Below, one piece after another: positions 48,546 through 59,524 of a DNA stretch of 64,000 nt. The notes under the pieces are model-generated. The model saw only the letters and a list, made by a program, of their open reading frames with translations. It was not told where the DNA came from and did not search any database. A program made the position numbers and the translations under genes. Position 1 is the stretch's first letter, and every line of letters starts with the position of its first letter. The stretch lies in NCBI RefSeq assembly GCF_000369005.1, contig NZ_KB849763.1:248001-312000 (forward strand). Direction: 5' to 3'. This stretch comes from Acinetobacter beijerinckii CIP 110307 (lineage in GTDB: Bacteria; Pseudomonadota; Gammaproteobacteria; Pseudomonadales; Moraxellaceae).

Positions 48546-50186
48546 ATGAAAAAATTTTGGAAATATTTATTAGTCCTACTTGTAGTACTAATTATTATCG
48601 CTATTGCCTTTCTTTTTAGACCGATTACGTCTAAGGCAATTAAAACTAAAAGTGACGAACCTGTTGTCGATGTTGTACTCATCGGCGGTGGAATCATGAG
48701 TGCCACATTAGGTACTTATCTTAATGAATTACAACCTGATTGGAACATTCGCATGTATGAACGTCTTGATGCAGTCGCACAAGAAAGTTCAAATGGTTTC
48801 AACAATGCAGGTACGGGTCATTCTGGCTTTATGGAAATGAATTATACCGAAGAAAAAGACGGTAAAATGGACATTTCTAAAGCAGTTAAAGTGGCTGGTC
48901 AGTTCGAAATTGCAAAACAATTTTGGGCGCATCAAGTTAAACAAGGTGTATTAGATACGCCTAATACATTCATTAACCCTGTTCCACACATTGCATTTGT
49001 ATGGGGCGATAATGTTAAATTCATGGAAAATCGCTATACAGCGATGATTCAAGATCCATTATTTGCGGGCATGAAAATCAGTGAAGATCCTGCTGAAATT
49101 AAGCAATGGGCTCCATTGGTGATGAATGGTCGTGATCCGCAACAAAAAATTGCTGCAACCCGTATGGACGTTGGTTCAGATGTTAACTACGGTGCTATTA
49201 CTACTCAACTGGTAAACCATCTTGAGAAAAGTCCAAACTTCAAATTAAGAACATCAACTGAAGTGACAGGCATCAGCAAAAATGATGACAACACATGGTC
49301 AGTTGCTTTTAAAGATTTGAAATCTGGTGAAGTGAGTCATGTAAAAACTCGTTTTGTGTTTATTGGTGCTGGTGGTGCTGCAATTAAATTATTGCAAATG
49401 ACTGGTTTACCAGAAGCGCAACAGTACGCAGGCTTCCCTGTGGGTGGTGAGTTCTTAGTGACTGATAATCCATTGATCACTGCGCAACATACTGCGAAAG
49501 TATATGGTCGTGCTGATCTTGGTGCGCCGCCGATGTCTGTTCCACATATCGATACACGTTATATTGACGGTAAGAAATATGTATTATTTGGACCATTTGC
49601 AACGTATTCAAACAAGTTCCTAAAACAAGGTTCTCAGCTTGATTTGTTAGCATCAACGAACAAAAACAACGTATTGCCAATGGCAGCCATTGGCTTACAA
49701 AATGCGGATCTTGTCCAGTATTTGGTTAGCCAAGTATTAATGTCAGATGAAGATCGTTTCAATGAGTTGAAAAAATACTACCCTGAAGCAGATCCAAAAG
49801 ACTGGCATTTACGTCAAGGTGGTCAACGTGTTCAGATCATCAAAAAAGAACCGGGTAAACCTGCTAAATTGCAATTTGGTACAGAAATCTTTGCTTCTAA
49901 AGATAAATCTGTAACAGCATTACTCGGTGCTTCTCCAGGTGCATCTACATCACCTTACATTATGCTCAACTTGCTTGAAACAGCATTCCCAGAGCAAACC
50001 AAAGGTGCATGGAATGAACAGCTTCATGAAATTGTTCGCTCATATGGTCAAGATCTTTCAGAAAATCCTGAGCTATTAGACCAAGTGCGTCATTACACCA
50101 GTTCAACTTTAGGCTTGAACTATACAACTCCAGCAAATTTAGCGCCTGCTAAAAAAGTGGTAAAAGCCGAAGCTGTTGCTCAATAA
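48546..50186 (+). CDS. mqo: Malate:quinone oxidoreductase, membrane-anchored
   Basis: A 546-residue FAD enzyme that oxidises malate and reduces quinone, replacing or backing up soluble malate dehydrogenase in the TCA cycle. The FAD motif [11 protein letters not shown] is at residues 46-56, and [15 protein letters not shown] matches the family core. Residues about 6-25 form a hydrophobic helix that classical E. coli Mqo lacks as a distinct anchor, so this protein is probably tethered to the membrane. A leader hairpin precedes it. Confidence 0.96.
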   Translation: MKKFWKYLLVLLVVLIIIAIAFLFRPITSKAIKTKSDEPVVDVVLIGGGIMSATLGTYLNELQPDWNIRMYERLDAVAQESSNGFNNAGTGHSGFMEMNYTEEKDGKMDISKAVKVAGQFEIAKQFWAHQVKQGVLDTPNTFINPVPHIAFVWGDNVKFMENRYTAMIQDPLFAGMKISEDPAEIKQWAPLVMNGRDPQQKIAATRMDVGSDVNYGAITTQLVNHLEKSPNFKLRTSTEVTGISKNDDNTWSVAFKDLKSGEVSHVKTRFVFIGAGGAAIKLLQMTGLPEAQQYAGFPVGGEFLVTDNPLITAQHTAKVYGRADLGAPPMSVPHIDTRYIDGKKYVLFGPFATYSNKFLKQGSQLDLLASTNKNNVLPMAAIGLQNADLVQYLVSQVLMSDEDRFNELKKYYPEADPKDWHLRQGGQRVQIIKKEPGKPAKLQFGTEIFASKDKSVTALLGASPGASTSPYIMLNLLETAFPEQTKGAWNEQLHEIVRSYGQDLSENPELLDQVRHYTSSTLGLNYTTPANLAPAKKVVKAEAVAQ

Positions 50187-50204
50187 ATTTCGTTAAATCC
50201 ATTT

Positions 50205-50236
50205 AAAAAGGGATGAGTTTCGACTCTTCCCTTTTT
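50205..50236 (+). terminator. Intrinsic terminator of mqo
   Basis: AAAAGGGA, one T-T mismatch and GAGT pair with ACTC and TCCCTTTT around a TTCG loop (50219-50222), followed by a T run. It is about 20 bases past the mqo stop. Confidence 0.82.
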
Positions 50237-50256
50237 TATTTTATCGTCTATAAATT

Positions 50257-51498
50257 ATGTCTGCTGATATTTCCCAATCTGCTTTTGCAGCCTTTGCAAG
50301 TCGTGACTTTAAGTTATTGACGATTAATCAGTGCTGTCTAACCTTTGCAGTGCTTATTCAAGAAGTTTTAATCGCTTTTCACCTGTATCAAATTACAAAA
50401 AATCCTCTTCTTCTTGGGTTGATTGGGCTGATGGACTTGCTGCCCTTTTTGGCTTTATCACTGTGGGGCGGATATATTGCAGATCGTTTTAATCGTCAGC
50501 GAATTTTACAAATCAGTTTTAGTTTGGCTATCCCATTATCGATTGCTTTATGGGTTAGCTTTAACCTTTTTCAAACCAAACAAATTGATTCAAATTGTTT
50601 AGTTATTTCAAGCTTTGGTCTTTTATTTTTATTTGGATGTATCCGAGGCATTTACAGTCCTTGCTTTAACTCCCTACGCCCTTTTGTCGTGCTTGAAGAG
50701 CATTATGCAAATGCAGCAACATGGACCAGTATGTGTTGGCAAGCGAGCGGTATGCTTGCACCTGTAATCGGTGGTTTTTTACTTGCTCATTTTAGTTTAG
50801 AGATAACTTTCACTAGCATTGTGGTGTTATTTACGCTTGGCAGCATCGCTTTATGGCGTTTACAGCCACGACAATTTCCTCAGCTTCACACCGAATCAAT
50901 CTCTCACAGTATAAAAGAAGCAGTACATTTTATTTTTAAAACTAAAATTATATTTTGGGCAATGTTTCTAGATTTAAGTTCTGTGTTTTTTGGTGGCATC
51001 ATCGCTCTATTGCCAATTTTTGCTCAAGATATTCTGCATGTCGGTGCTGATGGTTTTGGAATATTGAGAGCTGCTCCAGCATTTGGCGGCTTCATGACCT
51101 TGTTAATTTTAGTCCGCTTTCCACCACGTAATCATCCTTGGCGAATCATGTTAATTGCTTTAACAGGTTTTGCATGTTGCACACTTTTATTGGCTGTTAC
51201 TCGACAACTCTTTTTTTCTGTCTTAGTTCTCATTATCATGGGAGTATGTGATAGCATCAACATCGTTATTCGCCAAACGCTTCTGCAATTAATTCCGCCT
51301 AAAGACATGCTTGGCCGTATTGCTGCAATTAATGGGATTTTCGTGACCTCTAGCAATGAGCTTGGAGCATTACAATCAAGTGTAATGACCCGATTCTTTA
51401 GTGTCATTCCTGCAATGCTGATTGGTGGTTCACTGTCTTTAATCTGTGTAATTGTTGCGAGAATTAAAACAAAAGCTTTATTTAATTTTCGTTTCTAG
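50257..51498 (+). CDS. MFS transporter (EntS-like / MFS_3)
   Basis: A 413-residue inner-membrane transporter with 12 hydrophobic helices. The loop GGYIADRFNRQRILQ is the MFS motif A after helix 2. The overall layout is that of the MFS_3 group that includes the enterobactin exporter EntS. The exported compound is unknown. No clear Shine-Dalgarno precedes ATG at 50257. Confidence 0.84.
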   Translation: MSADISQSAFAAFASRDFKLLTINQCCLTFAVLIQEVLIAFHLYQITKNPLLLGLIGLMDLLPFLALSLWGGYIADRFNRQRILQISFSLAIPLSIALWVSFNLFQTKQIDSNCLVISSFGLLFLFGCIRGIYSPCFNSLRPFVVLEEHYANAATWTSMCWQASGMLAPVIGGFLLAHFSLEITFTSIVVLFTLGSIALWRLQPRQFPQLHTESISHSIKEAVHFIFKTKIIFWAMFLDLSSVFFGGIIALLPIFAQDILHVGADGFGILRAAPAFGGFMTLLILVRFPPRNHPWRIMLIALTGFACCTLLLAVTRQLFFSVLVLIIMGVCDSINIVIRQTLLQLIPPKDMLGRIAAINGIFVTSSNELGALQSSVMTRFFSVIPAMLIGGSLSLICVIVARIKTKALFNFRF

Positions 51499-51537
51499 TA
51501 TCCACGCTTTTAATGGCTCTTTTATAAGCTTAGTCAT

Positions 51538-51993
51538 ATGAAACATACTTTGCCAGCATCCTCAACGTCGTCGAAATTTATTATTGTCTCTATTTTTGTA
51601 TGGTTGGCAGTGTTGTGGCTACAATCTACCTATCTGGTGATTATTGGTGGAGATGTCTATCTTTTTTGGACATCATTAGGCTTATTCGTGCTTAATTTAT
51701 TAAGTCTACGTTCAAGTCAATTCAAAAATAAAATTGCATTGATGATTACCGCTGTATTGTTGCTTTATTTAGTTTTTCACTCGTTGTTTTGCACCTATTT
51801 GATTCTAGCTTTTTATTGTATTTTTTATTTATACTCAGGTGATTATCGCTTTAAACGTCTGATTAAATTGATAGGGCTTTTTCTGATCATGATCGTATTT
51901 GCTCTTTATCAAGCCCAATCTCTAAAAGAATTAAAACATCAATATGCTGCTTATGAGACGGGTGAAACATGGCAAAAGTATGGTGCTTTATAA
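51538..51993 (+). CDS. Uncharacterised membrane protein
   Basis: A 151-residue protein with four hydrophobic helices in two closely packed pairs and a short polar C-terminal tail. No family is recognised. It lies 39 bases after the MFS gene and might be co-transcribed with it. No obvious ribosome site precedes ATG at 51538. Confidence 0.6.
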   Translation: MKHTLPASSTSSKFIIVSIFVWLAVLWLQSTYLVIIGGDVYLFWTSLGLFVLNLLSLRSSQFKNKIALMITAVLLLYLVFHSLFCTYLILAFYCIFYLYSGDYRFKRLIKLIGLFLIMIVFALYQAQSLKELKHQYAAYETGETWQKYGAL

Positions 51994-52017
51994 GAAGCCA
52001 TGTTCTAAATCATTTTA

Positions 52018-53008
52018 CTAATTAGTCTTTTTTTGTAGTCTGTTCCTTTCTAAAAATAGCAACGTGTCTTGTAAGGTTAATTTGGCAACTTCTGTTACTA
52101 ACTCAAATTGATATTCATGAGCTGTCAGATAACTTGCCTGATCAAAAAATCGAGTGCTTGTAGGGATGCCAATATGCGTTAATTGCTTGTGCAGTAACCG
52201 AGCTTGTTGCTCAAACGAAGCGGTATTCCCATCAGTAGATCGGAGGGAGTTGAGTATTTAGGTATTCAGAAACAATAAGTCCCCTATTTTCGTTATTGCT
52301 TAGCCAATCTTTATCTTTGAGATATGCCCATCCAATACGATGAAAAGCGAATCGAGAAATTGTAGAGTTTGCTTGAAGTACCATATTTTTCAAATCGTAA
52401 GGTCCACAATAAAGTAAAGCGCCACGAATATCAGAAATATCTATCAGGTTCGGTATTTTAAGTAATGCTGAATATTCAGGGTTGGATTGCGTCAGCAAAA
52501 ATTGTAAAGCTATCTGCGCACCTGCGGAGTCTCCAGCAAAAAATACATTCGACATATTCAAATGATTTTTTGGTGCAAAATTCTTTTTAATATAAGTTAC
52601 TGCTTCTGCGACCTGCATAACTGGTTCTGGATATTTTGCAGCAGGTACAAGCTGATAATTCAATACAATCACAGCATATCCTTTAGAAGCTAAGCGAGTT
52701 GCATAATTTTTTACTTCCAACTTATCTCCACCGACAAAACCGCCACCATGCATCTAAATGACCAGTGCTTGTTTATCAACCGACGGATTTGCCTTGTAAA
52801 AGTCAAAGCTATTGTTTGGCAATTTAGAAGGATAGACTAAGTCTTTAAACACCATAACCTGTTGATCAAGATATTGTTTTGGGCGGTCATCTTTTGGAAC
52901 ACTAAACAAGGTATGTTGTAATAACCACAATGTCGGCAATGGACTAAAAGCAAAAAGACCAACTATAGAAGCAAAGCTCAATAAAACTAAAATTATTATT
53001 TTTTTCAT
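52018..53008 (-). pseudogene. Decayed alpha/beta-hydrolase (esterase/lipase) gene
   Basis: Minus-strand relic of a secreted or membrane-anchored alpha/beta hydrolase of the acetyl-esterase/carboxylesterase type. An N-terminal hydrophobic helix (MKKIIILVLLSF...) opens it from ATG at 53008. A TAG stop falls right before the oxyanion motif, in place of the expected Trp (VI-stop-MHGGGFVGG), implying TGG to TAG. After the nucleophile elbow GDSAG, the frame is lost at about 52233; the correct C-terminal part (DGNTASFEQQ ... AHEYQFELV, catalytic His) continues in another frame to a stop at 52018. Two independent lesions make this a pseudogene unless the stop is read through and the frame corrected. 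Confidence 0.85.
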
Positions 53009-53091
53009 AGCTATGCTTTTCCCTAATTGAGAATTAATTTTAGCATCTCTAATCATCATTATTAACAATGAGTTGAGTTTGTTGAGCTCAT

Positions 53092-53119
53092 AAAAAACCC
53101 CACATTCAGTGAGGTTTTT
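53092..53119 (-). terminator. Intrinsic terminator of betT
   Basis: A stem around a five-base loop pairs AAAACCTCAC with GTGGGGTTTT on the minus strand, including one T-G pair, followed by T residues. It lies just past the betT stop. Confidence 0.75.
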
Positions 53120-53125
53120 AGTTAA

Positions 53126-55186
53126 TCAATCTTGTGAATCTGGATAAAGTGGTCGGTTTCCAGGACTAATGCGATTGATATGTAAGAAGTTCATATGACG
53201 TTCATACTTATCTAAAATGTCATTAATCACTTGCTCTTTGGTATATCCAACTAAGTCATTATCTTGAGAACCTTCATACAAGAATGTTTCTAAACGATAA
53301 TAATGTTGTTTACCTCTTTTTCCACGTTCACTAAAGGTCGGTGCGATATAACGTACAGGCCAAATTTGATAGACGAAGTTGTGCTCTTCTTCAATATTAA
53401 TCGTTAAATCAAGATGATAAAGTACGTCACTATCTTCTATTTCACCCTGTGTCACTTCGACACTCATACCACGTTTAATCAATTCATCCGCTACAGTTTG
53501 TACCGCAGGTTTACAGACCGTATCAAGCATGCGTTGTGTTTCATGACTACCAGGATGGTGCATCACACGGGATAAACGTTTTTTCCAGTTTAGAATATCA
53601 ACATTACCGACCACAGGTGCGGCATTTAAACTACTGCTGGCTTTCCGATAATCTTCCAGACGCAAAGATTTATATAAGCCTGCCATCACCAAAAGCATCA
53701 CAAAACTAAATGGTAAGCCCATGATGACCGTTGCACTTTGCAAAGCGGTAATACCATTCGCCATCAACATTGCTAAAGTCAGCAATCCAATTGCGATTGC
53801 CCAAAATACTCTTAACCAACGTGGAGCATCATTATCGACATTAGAAAACTTGGTAGTGAAGTTACCCAACACCAAAGCACCTGAGTCGGCAGAAGTCACA
53901 TAGAATAAAAGTCCAGTAATGGTCGCCACGCCTGCAATAAATGCAAACCAAGGATATTGAGCCAGTAAATCATAAAACCCATGTGCAGGATCGGTTAATA
54001 CCGTCTGGGCTAACGCGGTATTACCATCAAAAATAACGTTATATAAAGCACTGTTACCAAAAATTGATAACCATGTAATCGTAAATAGTAATGGAATAAT
54101 CAAAGTTCCACAGACAAACTCACGAATGGTACGACCACGTGAAATACGCGCCAAAAATAGACCTACAAATGGTGACCAAGCTACCCACCACGCCCAAAAG
54201 AATAATGTCCAACTGTTCATCCACTCTTTTGGTTGTTCAAATGCAAAGCTTTCCAGAGCCAAACTTGGAAAGCGGCTGATATAGTCACCAAAGTTTTGCA
54301 CTAAGGCATTTAATAAGAACTCAGTATTTCCTAAAAACAGCACAAATAGCATTAAGCCTATAGCGGCATAAATATTGATTTCAGAAAGTACTTTAATGCC
54401 TTTATTGACACCTGCTGTTACTGAAATAATCGTCACAATGACGGCTACTAAAATCAGTCCTGATTGAACCCATAGACCTTCAGGCCAACCAAATAAAACA
54501 TGCAAGCCATAATTGATTTGTACAACAGCAATACCACAAGTCGTTGCGATACCGAAAATCGTTCCAATCACGGCTGCCGTATCGACGGTATGACCAATCG
54601 GGCCATCAATTTTTTTTCCAAAAATTGGATAAAGTGCCGAACGAATGGTTAGAGGTAAGTTATAACGATAACTAAAATACCCTAAAGCCATGCCGACTAA
54701 GGCATACATACCCCAGCCTGTTAAACCATAATGGAATAAGGTCCACACCATACCTTGGCGAGCGGCTTCATAGGTTTGCCCCTCTCCCACTGGTGGATTC
54801 ATATAATGTGATAGTGGTTCAGCAACAGAGAAGAACATCAAATCTGTACCGATACCTGCGGCGAAAAGCATCGCAGACCAACTCAGTAAGCTAAACTCAG
54901 GTTTGGAATGCTTAGGACCAAGCTTAATATCGCCATAACGAGAACAGGCGATAAAGATCACAAAGATGAGATAAAGTGTTGCGGCAAGTAAGTAATACCA
55001 ACTGAATTTATCACTCACCCATGCAAGTACGACATTGAGTAAATGATTAGAAAAATCATTAAATAAAATCGTCGTCAGTGAAAATATTAAAATTATGAGC
55101 GCTGAAACATAAAAGACCACACGATTTAACTGATCTTTTGTTTGAATAGATGAATCATCAACTGCTCTTGGATTATCTGTCACCAT
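53126..55186 (-). CDS. betT: Choline BCCT-family transporter BetT
   Basis: A 686-residue inner-membrane choline:proton symporter of the BCCT family. Twelve hydrophobic helices include the family motif region WTLFFWAWWVAWSPFVGLFLA, which carries the tryptophan box that binds the quaternary ammonium group. A long cytosolic C-terminal domain (about residues 520-686) is characteristic of osmotically regulated BetT. It diverges from betIBA, which oxidise the imported choline. Confidence 0.94.
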   Translation of the reverse strand: MVTDNPRAVDDSSIQTKDQLNRVVFYVSALIILIFSLTTILFNDFSNHLLNVVLAWVSDKFSWYYLLAATLYLIFVIFIACSRYGDIKLGPKHSKPEFSLLSWSAMLFAAGIGTDLMFFSVAEPLSHYMNPPVGEGQTYEAARQGMVWTLFHYGLTGWGMYALVGMALGYFSYRYNLPLTIRSALYPIFGKKIDGPIGHTVDTAAVIGTIFGIATTCGIAVVQINYGLHVLFGWPEGLWVQSGLILVAVIVTIISVTAGVNKGIKVLSEINIYAAIGLMLFVLFLGNTEFLLNALVQNFGDYISRFPSLALESFAFEQPKEWMNSWTLFFWAWWVAWSPFVGLFLARISRGRTIREFVCGTLIIPLLFTITWLSIFGNSALYNVIFDGNTALAQTVLTDPAHGFYDLLAQYPWFAFIAGVATITGLLFYVTSADSGALVLGNFTTKFSNVDNDAPRWLRVFWAIAIGLLTLAMLMANGITALQSATVIMGLPFSFVMLLVMAGLYKSLRLEDYRKASSSLNAAPVVGNVDILNWKKRLSRVMHHPGSHETQRMLDTVCKPAVQTVADELIKRGMSVEVTQGEIEDSDVLYHLDLTINIEEEHNFVYQIWPVRYIAPTFSERGKRGKQHYYRLETFLYEGSQDNDLVGYTKEQVINDILDKYERHMNFLHINRISPGNRPLYPDSQD

Positions 55187-55598
55187 ACAATCCTCAAGGA
55201 AAATTTAAATTTTAAAAGTTGTTTTTCTCAATAACTCAACCACGATTTATTGACGAAAACAACGAGAAGACAGTGCAACATGATGATTTCGAAAGTTCTC
55301 ATCACATTTAATTCACACTGATTTTTTGTAATTACCCTACTGTAAGCAATGATCACTTATTCTTTTTTAAGCCAAAACTTAATCTAAATAAATGATTCAT
55401 TTTTTTACAATTCGGACACTTTAACAGCTGTATCTAATAAAACTGTTAAGAGTTATGTAAAACAGAGCTGTTGCAAATATGATACTTTTAATTGATTGAT
55501 CGTTCAATCAATTAAAAGTATCATCATGTTATGTTATAATTATCTGCATCCTAAGTTTTCTTAAAGCCTTATTATTTAGGCAATTATGGCAACAACCC
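55187..55598. other. betT-betI divergent regulatory region
   Basis: A 412-base AT-rich gap with no credible gene. It holds a very long perfect palindrome (55479-55524) and a TATAAT box at 55535-55540 that fits the betI promoter's -10. The betT promoter is not clearly defined. Confidence 0.65.
55479..55524. promoter_or_regulatory. 46-bp perfect palindrome containing a BetI-type operator
   Basis: The two 21-bp arms (55479-55499 and 55504-55524) are exact reverse complements around the four-base spacer TCGT. The centre, ATTGATTGA-TCGT-TCAATCAAT, resembles the known E. coli BetI operator. The arms extend well past the ~20-bp core needed for a TetR-type dimer. The site ends ten bases before the betI -10 box. 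Confidence 0.75.
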
Positions 55599-56225
55599 AT
55601 GACTAAACGCAGAGTTAAACCAGAGCAAGAGCGCCGCGAAGAAATTGTAAATGCTGCTTTTGAAGTCATTTATGAAGTGGGTTTATCACAAACCACCATC
55701 GCCCAAATTGCAAAAAAAGCCCAAGTCTCTACAGGTATTGTGAGTCACCATTTTGGAGATAAACAAGGATTAATGATCAACTGTATGCGTGAAATGTTAA
55801 AGCGATTGCATCAAGTCACATTGCAATACAAAGCCGCAACAATAGACATGCAGCCACAGAGCCAAATTAAGGCAATCATTGATTCTAACTTTGATATTAG
55901 TCAGGTCAATAAAACAGCAATGCGAGTTTGGTTAGATTTTTGGTCTGCCAGTATGCACAGTCCTGAGCTTGCACGTTTACAACGGATCAATGATCGACGT
56001 TTGTATTCAAATTTAAAGCATCACTTTTTACAGTTGATGCCAAACGACAGAGCAAGTATTGCAGCAAGTGGACTTGCTGCATTAATTGATGGTCTTTGGT
56101 TACGTGGCGGATTAATTGGTCACAATGAATTTGATCGGCAAGCTGCACGGCATATTGCTTATGATTATTTAAATATGCAGCTCCAACTCGCACAACCATT
56201 ATTTGAGGAGAGACAAAATGAATGA
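55599..56225 (+). CDS. betI: TetR-family transcriptional repressor BetI
   Basis: A 208-residue choline-responsive repressor. The helix-turn-helix is at about residues 28-50 ([21 protein letters not shown]), and the C-terminal ligand domain includes the conserved [18 protein letters not shown]. It is first in a betI-betB-betA operon. It overlaps betB by eight bases and presumably represses both this operon and the divergent betT through the palindrome at 55479-55524. Confidence 0.95.
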   Translation: MTKRRVKPEQERREEIVNAAFEVIYEVGLSQTTIAQIAKKAQVSTGIVSHHFGDKQGLMINCMREMLKRLHQVTLQYKAATIDMQPQSQIKAIIDSNFDISQVNKTAMRVWLDFWSASMHSPELARLQRINDRRLYSNLKHHFLQLMPNDRASIAASGLAALIDGLWLRGGLIGHNEFDRQAARHIAYDYLNMQLQLAQPLFEERQNE

Positions 56226-57687
56226 TGTGCAAACTCATCCATTGTATATCCACGGTCAATATGTCAATGCCACAAGTGGTGTGAGCTTTGACAGCATCAA
56301 TCCCGCCGATGGCAAAGTAATTGCCACCATCCAACAAGCCTCTCAACAAGATATCGAAAAAGCTGTTCAAAGTGCTCAACAAGGTCAAAAAGTTTGGGCA
56401 GCTATGACAGCGGTTGAGCGTTCTCGTATTTTACGTCGAGCTGTAGATATTTTACGTGAACGCAATGACGAACTAGCGAAACTTGAAACGCTAGATACAG
56501 GTAAAGCTTATAGTGAAACATCGACTGTTGATATTGTGACAGGTGCAGATGTTCTTGAATATTACGCAGGTTTAGCGACAGCCATTCAAGGTGAACAAGT
56601 TCCATTACGCGAAAGTAGTTTTTTCTATACTCGCCGTGAACCTTTAGGTGTCGTTGCAGGCATCGGTGCTTGGAACTATCCGATTCAAATTGCTTTATGG
56701 AAATCCGCTCCTGCACTAGCTGCGGGCAATGCCATGATTTTCAAGCCAAGTGAAATCACTCCACTCACTGCATTTAAACTTGCTGAAATTTATACCGAAG
56801 CAGGCGTACCAAACGGCGTATTCAACATTGTACAAGGTGCTGGTCGTGATATCGGTCAATGGCTTACAGAACATCCAGTCATTGAAAAAATTTCGTTTAC
56901 GGGTGGCGTTGAAACTGGCAAAAAAGTGATGGCAAGCGCTGCTGCTTCAAGCTTAAAAGAAGTGACGATGGAACTTGGTGGTAAATCACCACTGATCATC
57001 TGTGAAGATGCAGATATGAATAAAGCCGCTGATATTGCGGTAATGGCAAACTTTTTTAGTTCAGGTCAAGTCTGTACCAATGGTACGCGCGTCTTTATTC
57101 CAACATCATTAAAAGCAGAATTTGAAACTGCGGTTTTAGAACGTGTGCAACGTATCCGTATCGGCGACCCAATGAACACAGATACCAATTTTGGTCCATT
57201 GACCAGTTTCCCGCATATGGAAAAAGTTCTTTCCTACATCAATGCAGGCAAACAACAAGGTGCCAAATTGCTGATCGGTGGTGATCGAGCAGATGGTGAA
57301 TTGGCTGACGGTGCATATGTATTACCAACAGTATTTACAGACTGTACTGATGATATGCGAATAGTGCAGGACGAAATCTTTGGCCCTGTCATGAGTATCC
57401 TAAGTTATCAAACTGAAAATGAAGTGATTCGTCGTGCCAATAACACGACTTTTGGTTTAGCTGCTGGTGTGGTGACACCAGACATCAACAAAGCACATCG
57501 TATTATTCATCAAATCGAAGCTGGTATTTGTTGGATCAATACTTGGGGCGAATCCCCTGCTGAGATGCCAGTCGGCGGTTATAAACAATCAGGTGTAGGT
57601 CGTGAAAATGGGATCTCTACCCTCTCTCACTACACACGTATTAAATCCGTTCAAGTTGAGCTTGGTGATTACCAAAGCATTTTCTAA
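56218..57687 (+). CDS. betB: Betaine-aldehyde dehydrogenase
   Basis: A 489-residue cytosolic NAD(P)+-dependent enzyme turning betaine aldehyde into glycine betaine. The catalytic Glu lies in [10 protein letters not shown] and the nucleophile Cys in [14 protein letters not shown]. The betaine-aldehyde dehydrogenase signature [23 protein letters not shown] is complete. The start is ATG at 56218, directly after GAGGAGAGAC and inside the end of betI, so translation is coupled. Confidence 0.97.
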   Translation: MNDVQTHPLYIHGQYVNATSGVSFDSINPADGKVIATIQQASQQDIEKAVQSAQQGQKVWAAMTAVERSRILRRAVDILRERNDELAKLETLDTGKAYSETSTVDIVTGADVLEYYAGLATAIQGEQVPLRESSFFYTRREPLGVVAGIGAWNYPIQIALWKSAPALAAGNAMIFKPSEITPLTAFKLAEIYTEAGVPNGVFNIVQGAGRDIGQWLTEHPVIEKISFTGGVETGKKVMASAAASSLKEVTMELGGKSPLIICEDADMNKAADIAVMANFFSSGQVCTNGTRVFIPTSLKAEFETAVLERVQRIRIGDPMNTDTNFGPLTSFPHMEKVLSYINAGKQQGAKLLIGGDRADGELADGAYVLPTVFTDCTDDMRIVQDEIFGPVMSILSYQTENEVIRRANNTTFGLAAGVVTPDINKAHRIIHQIEAGICWINTWGESPAEMPVGGYKQSGVGRENGISTLSHYTRIKSVQVELGDYQSIF

Positions 57688-57711
57688 AAGCATTGCGCTT
57701 TATCTTATCTT

Positions 57712-57742
57712 GATCAACTGAGTGACATGTATTCAGTTGATC
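57712..57742 (+). promoter_or_regulatory. Intercistronic hairpin between betB and betA
   Basis: GATCAACTGA (57712-57721) pairs exactly with TCAGTTGATC (57733-57742) over an 11-base loop. No T run follows, so it is not a classical terminator. It may stabilise or process the mRNA. Confidence 0.6.
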
Positions 57743-57764
57743 TTGCAACAAATAAAGGCAGATT

Positions 57765-59465
57765 ATGAATAAGCAAGAATACGATTATATTATTATTGGT
57801 GCAGGTTCTGCGGGTAATGTCCTCGCTGCACGTTTAACTGAAGATGCAGATATCTCAGTATTATTATTAGAAGCTGGTGGTCCAGATTATCGTCTTGATT
57901 TCCGCACGCAAATGCCAGCCGCTTTGGCGTTTCCACTACAAGGCCGTCGTTACAATTGGGCATATTTGACCGACCCTGAACCACATATGAATAATCGCCG
58001 TATGGAATGTGGTCGTGGTAAAGGTTTAGGTGGCTCATCACTCATTAATGGTATGTGCTATATCCGTGGTAATGCGATGGATTTAGACCAATGGTCAACG
58101 CATCAAGGGCTTGAAGATTGGAGCTATGCGGATTGTTTACCATATTATCGAAAATCAGAAACACGCGACATTGGTGCTAACGATTATCACGGCGGAGAAG
58201 GTCCTGTTTCAGTCACCACCCCAAAACAAGGCAATAATGAACTGTTTCATGCCATGATCGAAGCAGGTGTACAGGCAGGTTATCCACGTACAGATGATTT
58301 AAACGGTTATCAGCAAGAAGGCTTCGGTCCGATGGATCGAACGGTGACACCACAAGGTCGTCGTTCGAGTACGGCTCGCGGTTATTTAGATATGGCAAAA
58401 GGTCGTCCCAATTTGACGATTGTCACCCACGCCATGACCAATAAAATCTTATTTAGTCATAAACAAGCAATTGGTGTCGAATACATTATTGGTGCAGATC
58501 AAGCCAACATGAAACAAGCACATGCCAAACGTGAAGTCTTGTTATGTGCAGGTGCAATTGCATCACCGCAAATTTTACAGCGCTCAGGTGTTGGACAGAG
58601 CACTTTCCTCAAATCGATGGATATTGAAGTCATTCAAGACTTACCTGGCGTGGGTGAAAACCTGCAAGATCATTTGGAAATGTATTTACAATACAAATGC
58701 AAAAAACCAGTTTCACTTTACCCAGCGTTGAAATGGTACAACCAACCTGCGATTGGTGCAGAGTGGTTATTCCTCGGCAAAGGTATCGGTGCAAGTAACC
58801 AATTCGAAGCTGGTGGTTTTATTCGCTCATCTGATGAATTTGAATGGCCAAATATTCAGTATCACTTCTTGCCCGTTGCGATTAACTACAATGGTAGTAA
58901 TGCAGTGAATGAGCATGGCTTTCAAGCCCATGTTGGTTCAATGCGTTCACCTTCTCGTGGTCGTATCAAACTCAAATCTAAAGATCCATTTGAGCATCCA
59001 AGTATCTTGTTCAATTATATGTCCACCGAACAAGACTGGCGCGAATTCCGAGATGGGATTCGTATCACGCGTGAAATCATGCATCAACCTGCACTTGACC
59101 CTTATCGTGGCGAAGAAATTAGCCCAAGTATGCAGTTAAAAACCGATGCTGAACTAGACTCTTTTGTCCGAGAACATGCCGAGACTGCCTACCATCCATC
59201 ATGTAGCTGCAAAATGGGTGAAGACGAAATGGCTGTTGTCGATGGTCAAGGTCGTGTTCACGGCGTACAAGGGTTACGTGTAATTGATGCCTCTATTATG
59301 CCAATCATTATCACAGGTAACTTAAATGCCACCACGATTATGATAGCTGAAAAAATTGCTGATCAAATTCGCGGACAAAAATTACCACCTTCGCAAGCAC
59401 CTTACTTCAAAGCAGGATCAAACCCTGTTCGTCAAACACCTTTACGTCCATTTGGCATAACCTAG
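57765..59465 (+). CDS. betA: Choline dehydrogenase
   Basis: A 566-residue flavoprotein of the GMC family that oxidises choline to betaine aldehyde and passes electrons to the respiratory chain. The FAD motif [13 protein letters not shown] is at residues 13-25. The GMC signatures [14 protein letters not shown] and [15 protein letters not shown] follow, and the active-site His is in [11 protein letters not shown]. The C-terminal [13 protein letters not shown] closes the FAD domain. Confidence 0.97.
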   Translation: MNKQEYDYIIIGAGSAGNVLAARLTEDADISVLLLEAGGPDYRLDFRTQMPAALAFPLQGRRYNWAYLTDPEPHMNNRRMECGRGKGLGGSSLINGMCYIRGNAMDLDQWSTHQGLEDWSYADCLPYYRKSETRDIGANDYHGGEGPVSVTTPKQGNNELFHAMIEAGVQAGYPRTDDLNGYQQEGFGPMDRTVTPQGRRSSTARGYLDMAKGRPNLTIVTHAMTNKILFSHKQAIGVEYIIGADQANMKQAHAKREVLLCAGAIASPQILQRSGVGQSTFLKSMDIEVIQDLPGVGENLQDHLEMYLQYKCKKPVSLYPALKWYNQPAIGAEWLFLGKGIGASNQFEAGGFIRSSDEFEWPNIQYHFLPVAINYNGSNAVNEHGFQAHVGSMRSPSRGRIKLKSKDPFEHPSILFNYMSTEQDWREFRDGIRITREIMHQPALDPYRGEEISPSMQLKTDAELDSFVREHAETAYHPSCSCKMGEDEMAVVDGQGRVHGVQGLRVIDASIMPIIITGNLNATTIMIAEKIADQIRGQKLPPSQAPYFKAGSNPVRQTPLRPFGIT

Positions 59466-59477
59466 TCCAGTTATGTT

Positions 59478-59503
59478 CAGCACCTTATGACATTAAGGTG
59501 CTG
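59478..59503 (+). promoter_or_regulatory. Hairpin between betA and the torF-like gene
   Basis: CAGCACCTTA (59478-59487) pairs perfectly with TAAGGTGCTG (59494-59503) across six bases. No T run follows. It may be a processing or stability element, or a weak terminator. Confidence 0.6.
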
Positions 59504-59524
59504 CCAACCATTAGGAAAATTCAA

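Noticed and set aside
55479..55524. The bet palindrome as a transposon end or intrinsic terminator
   Set aside because: No T run follows it and no transposase or target duplication is nearby; a regulator site fits its position better.
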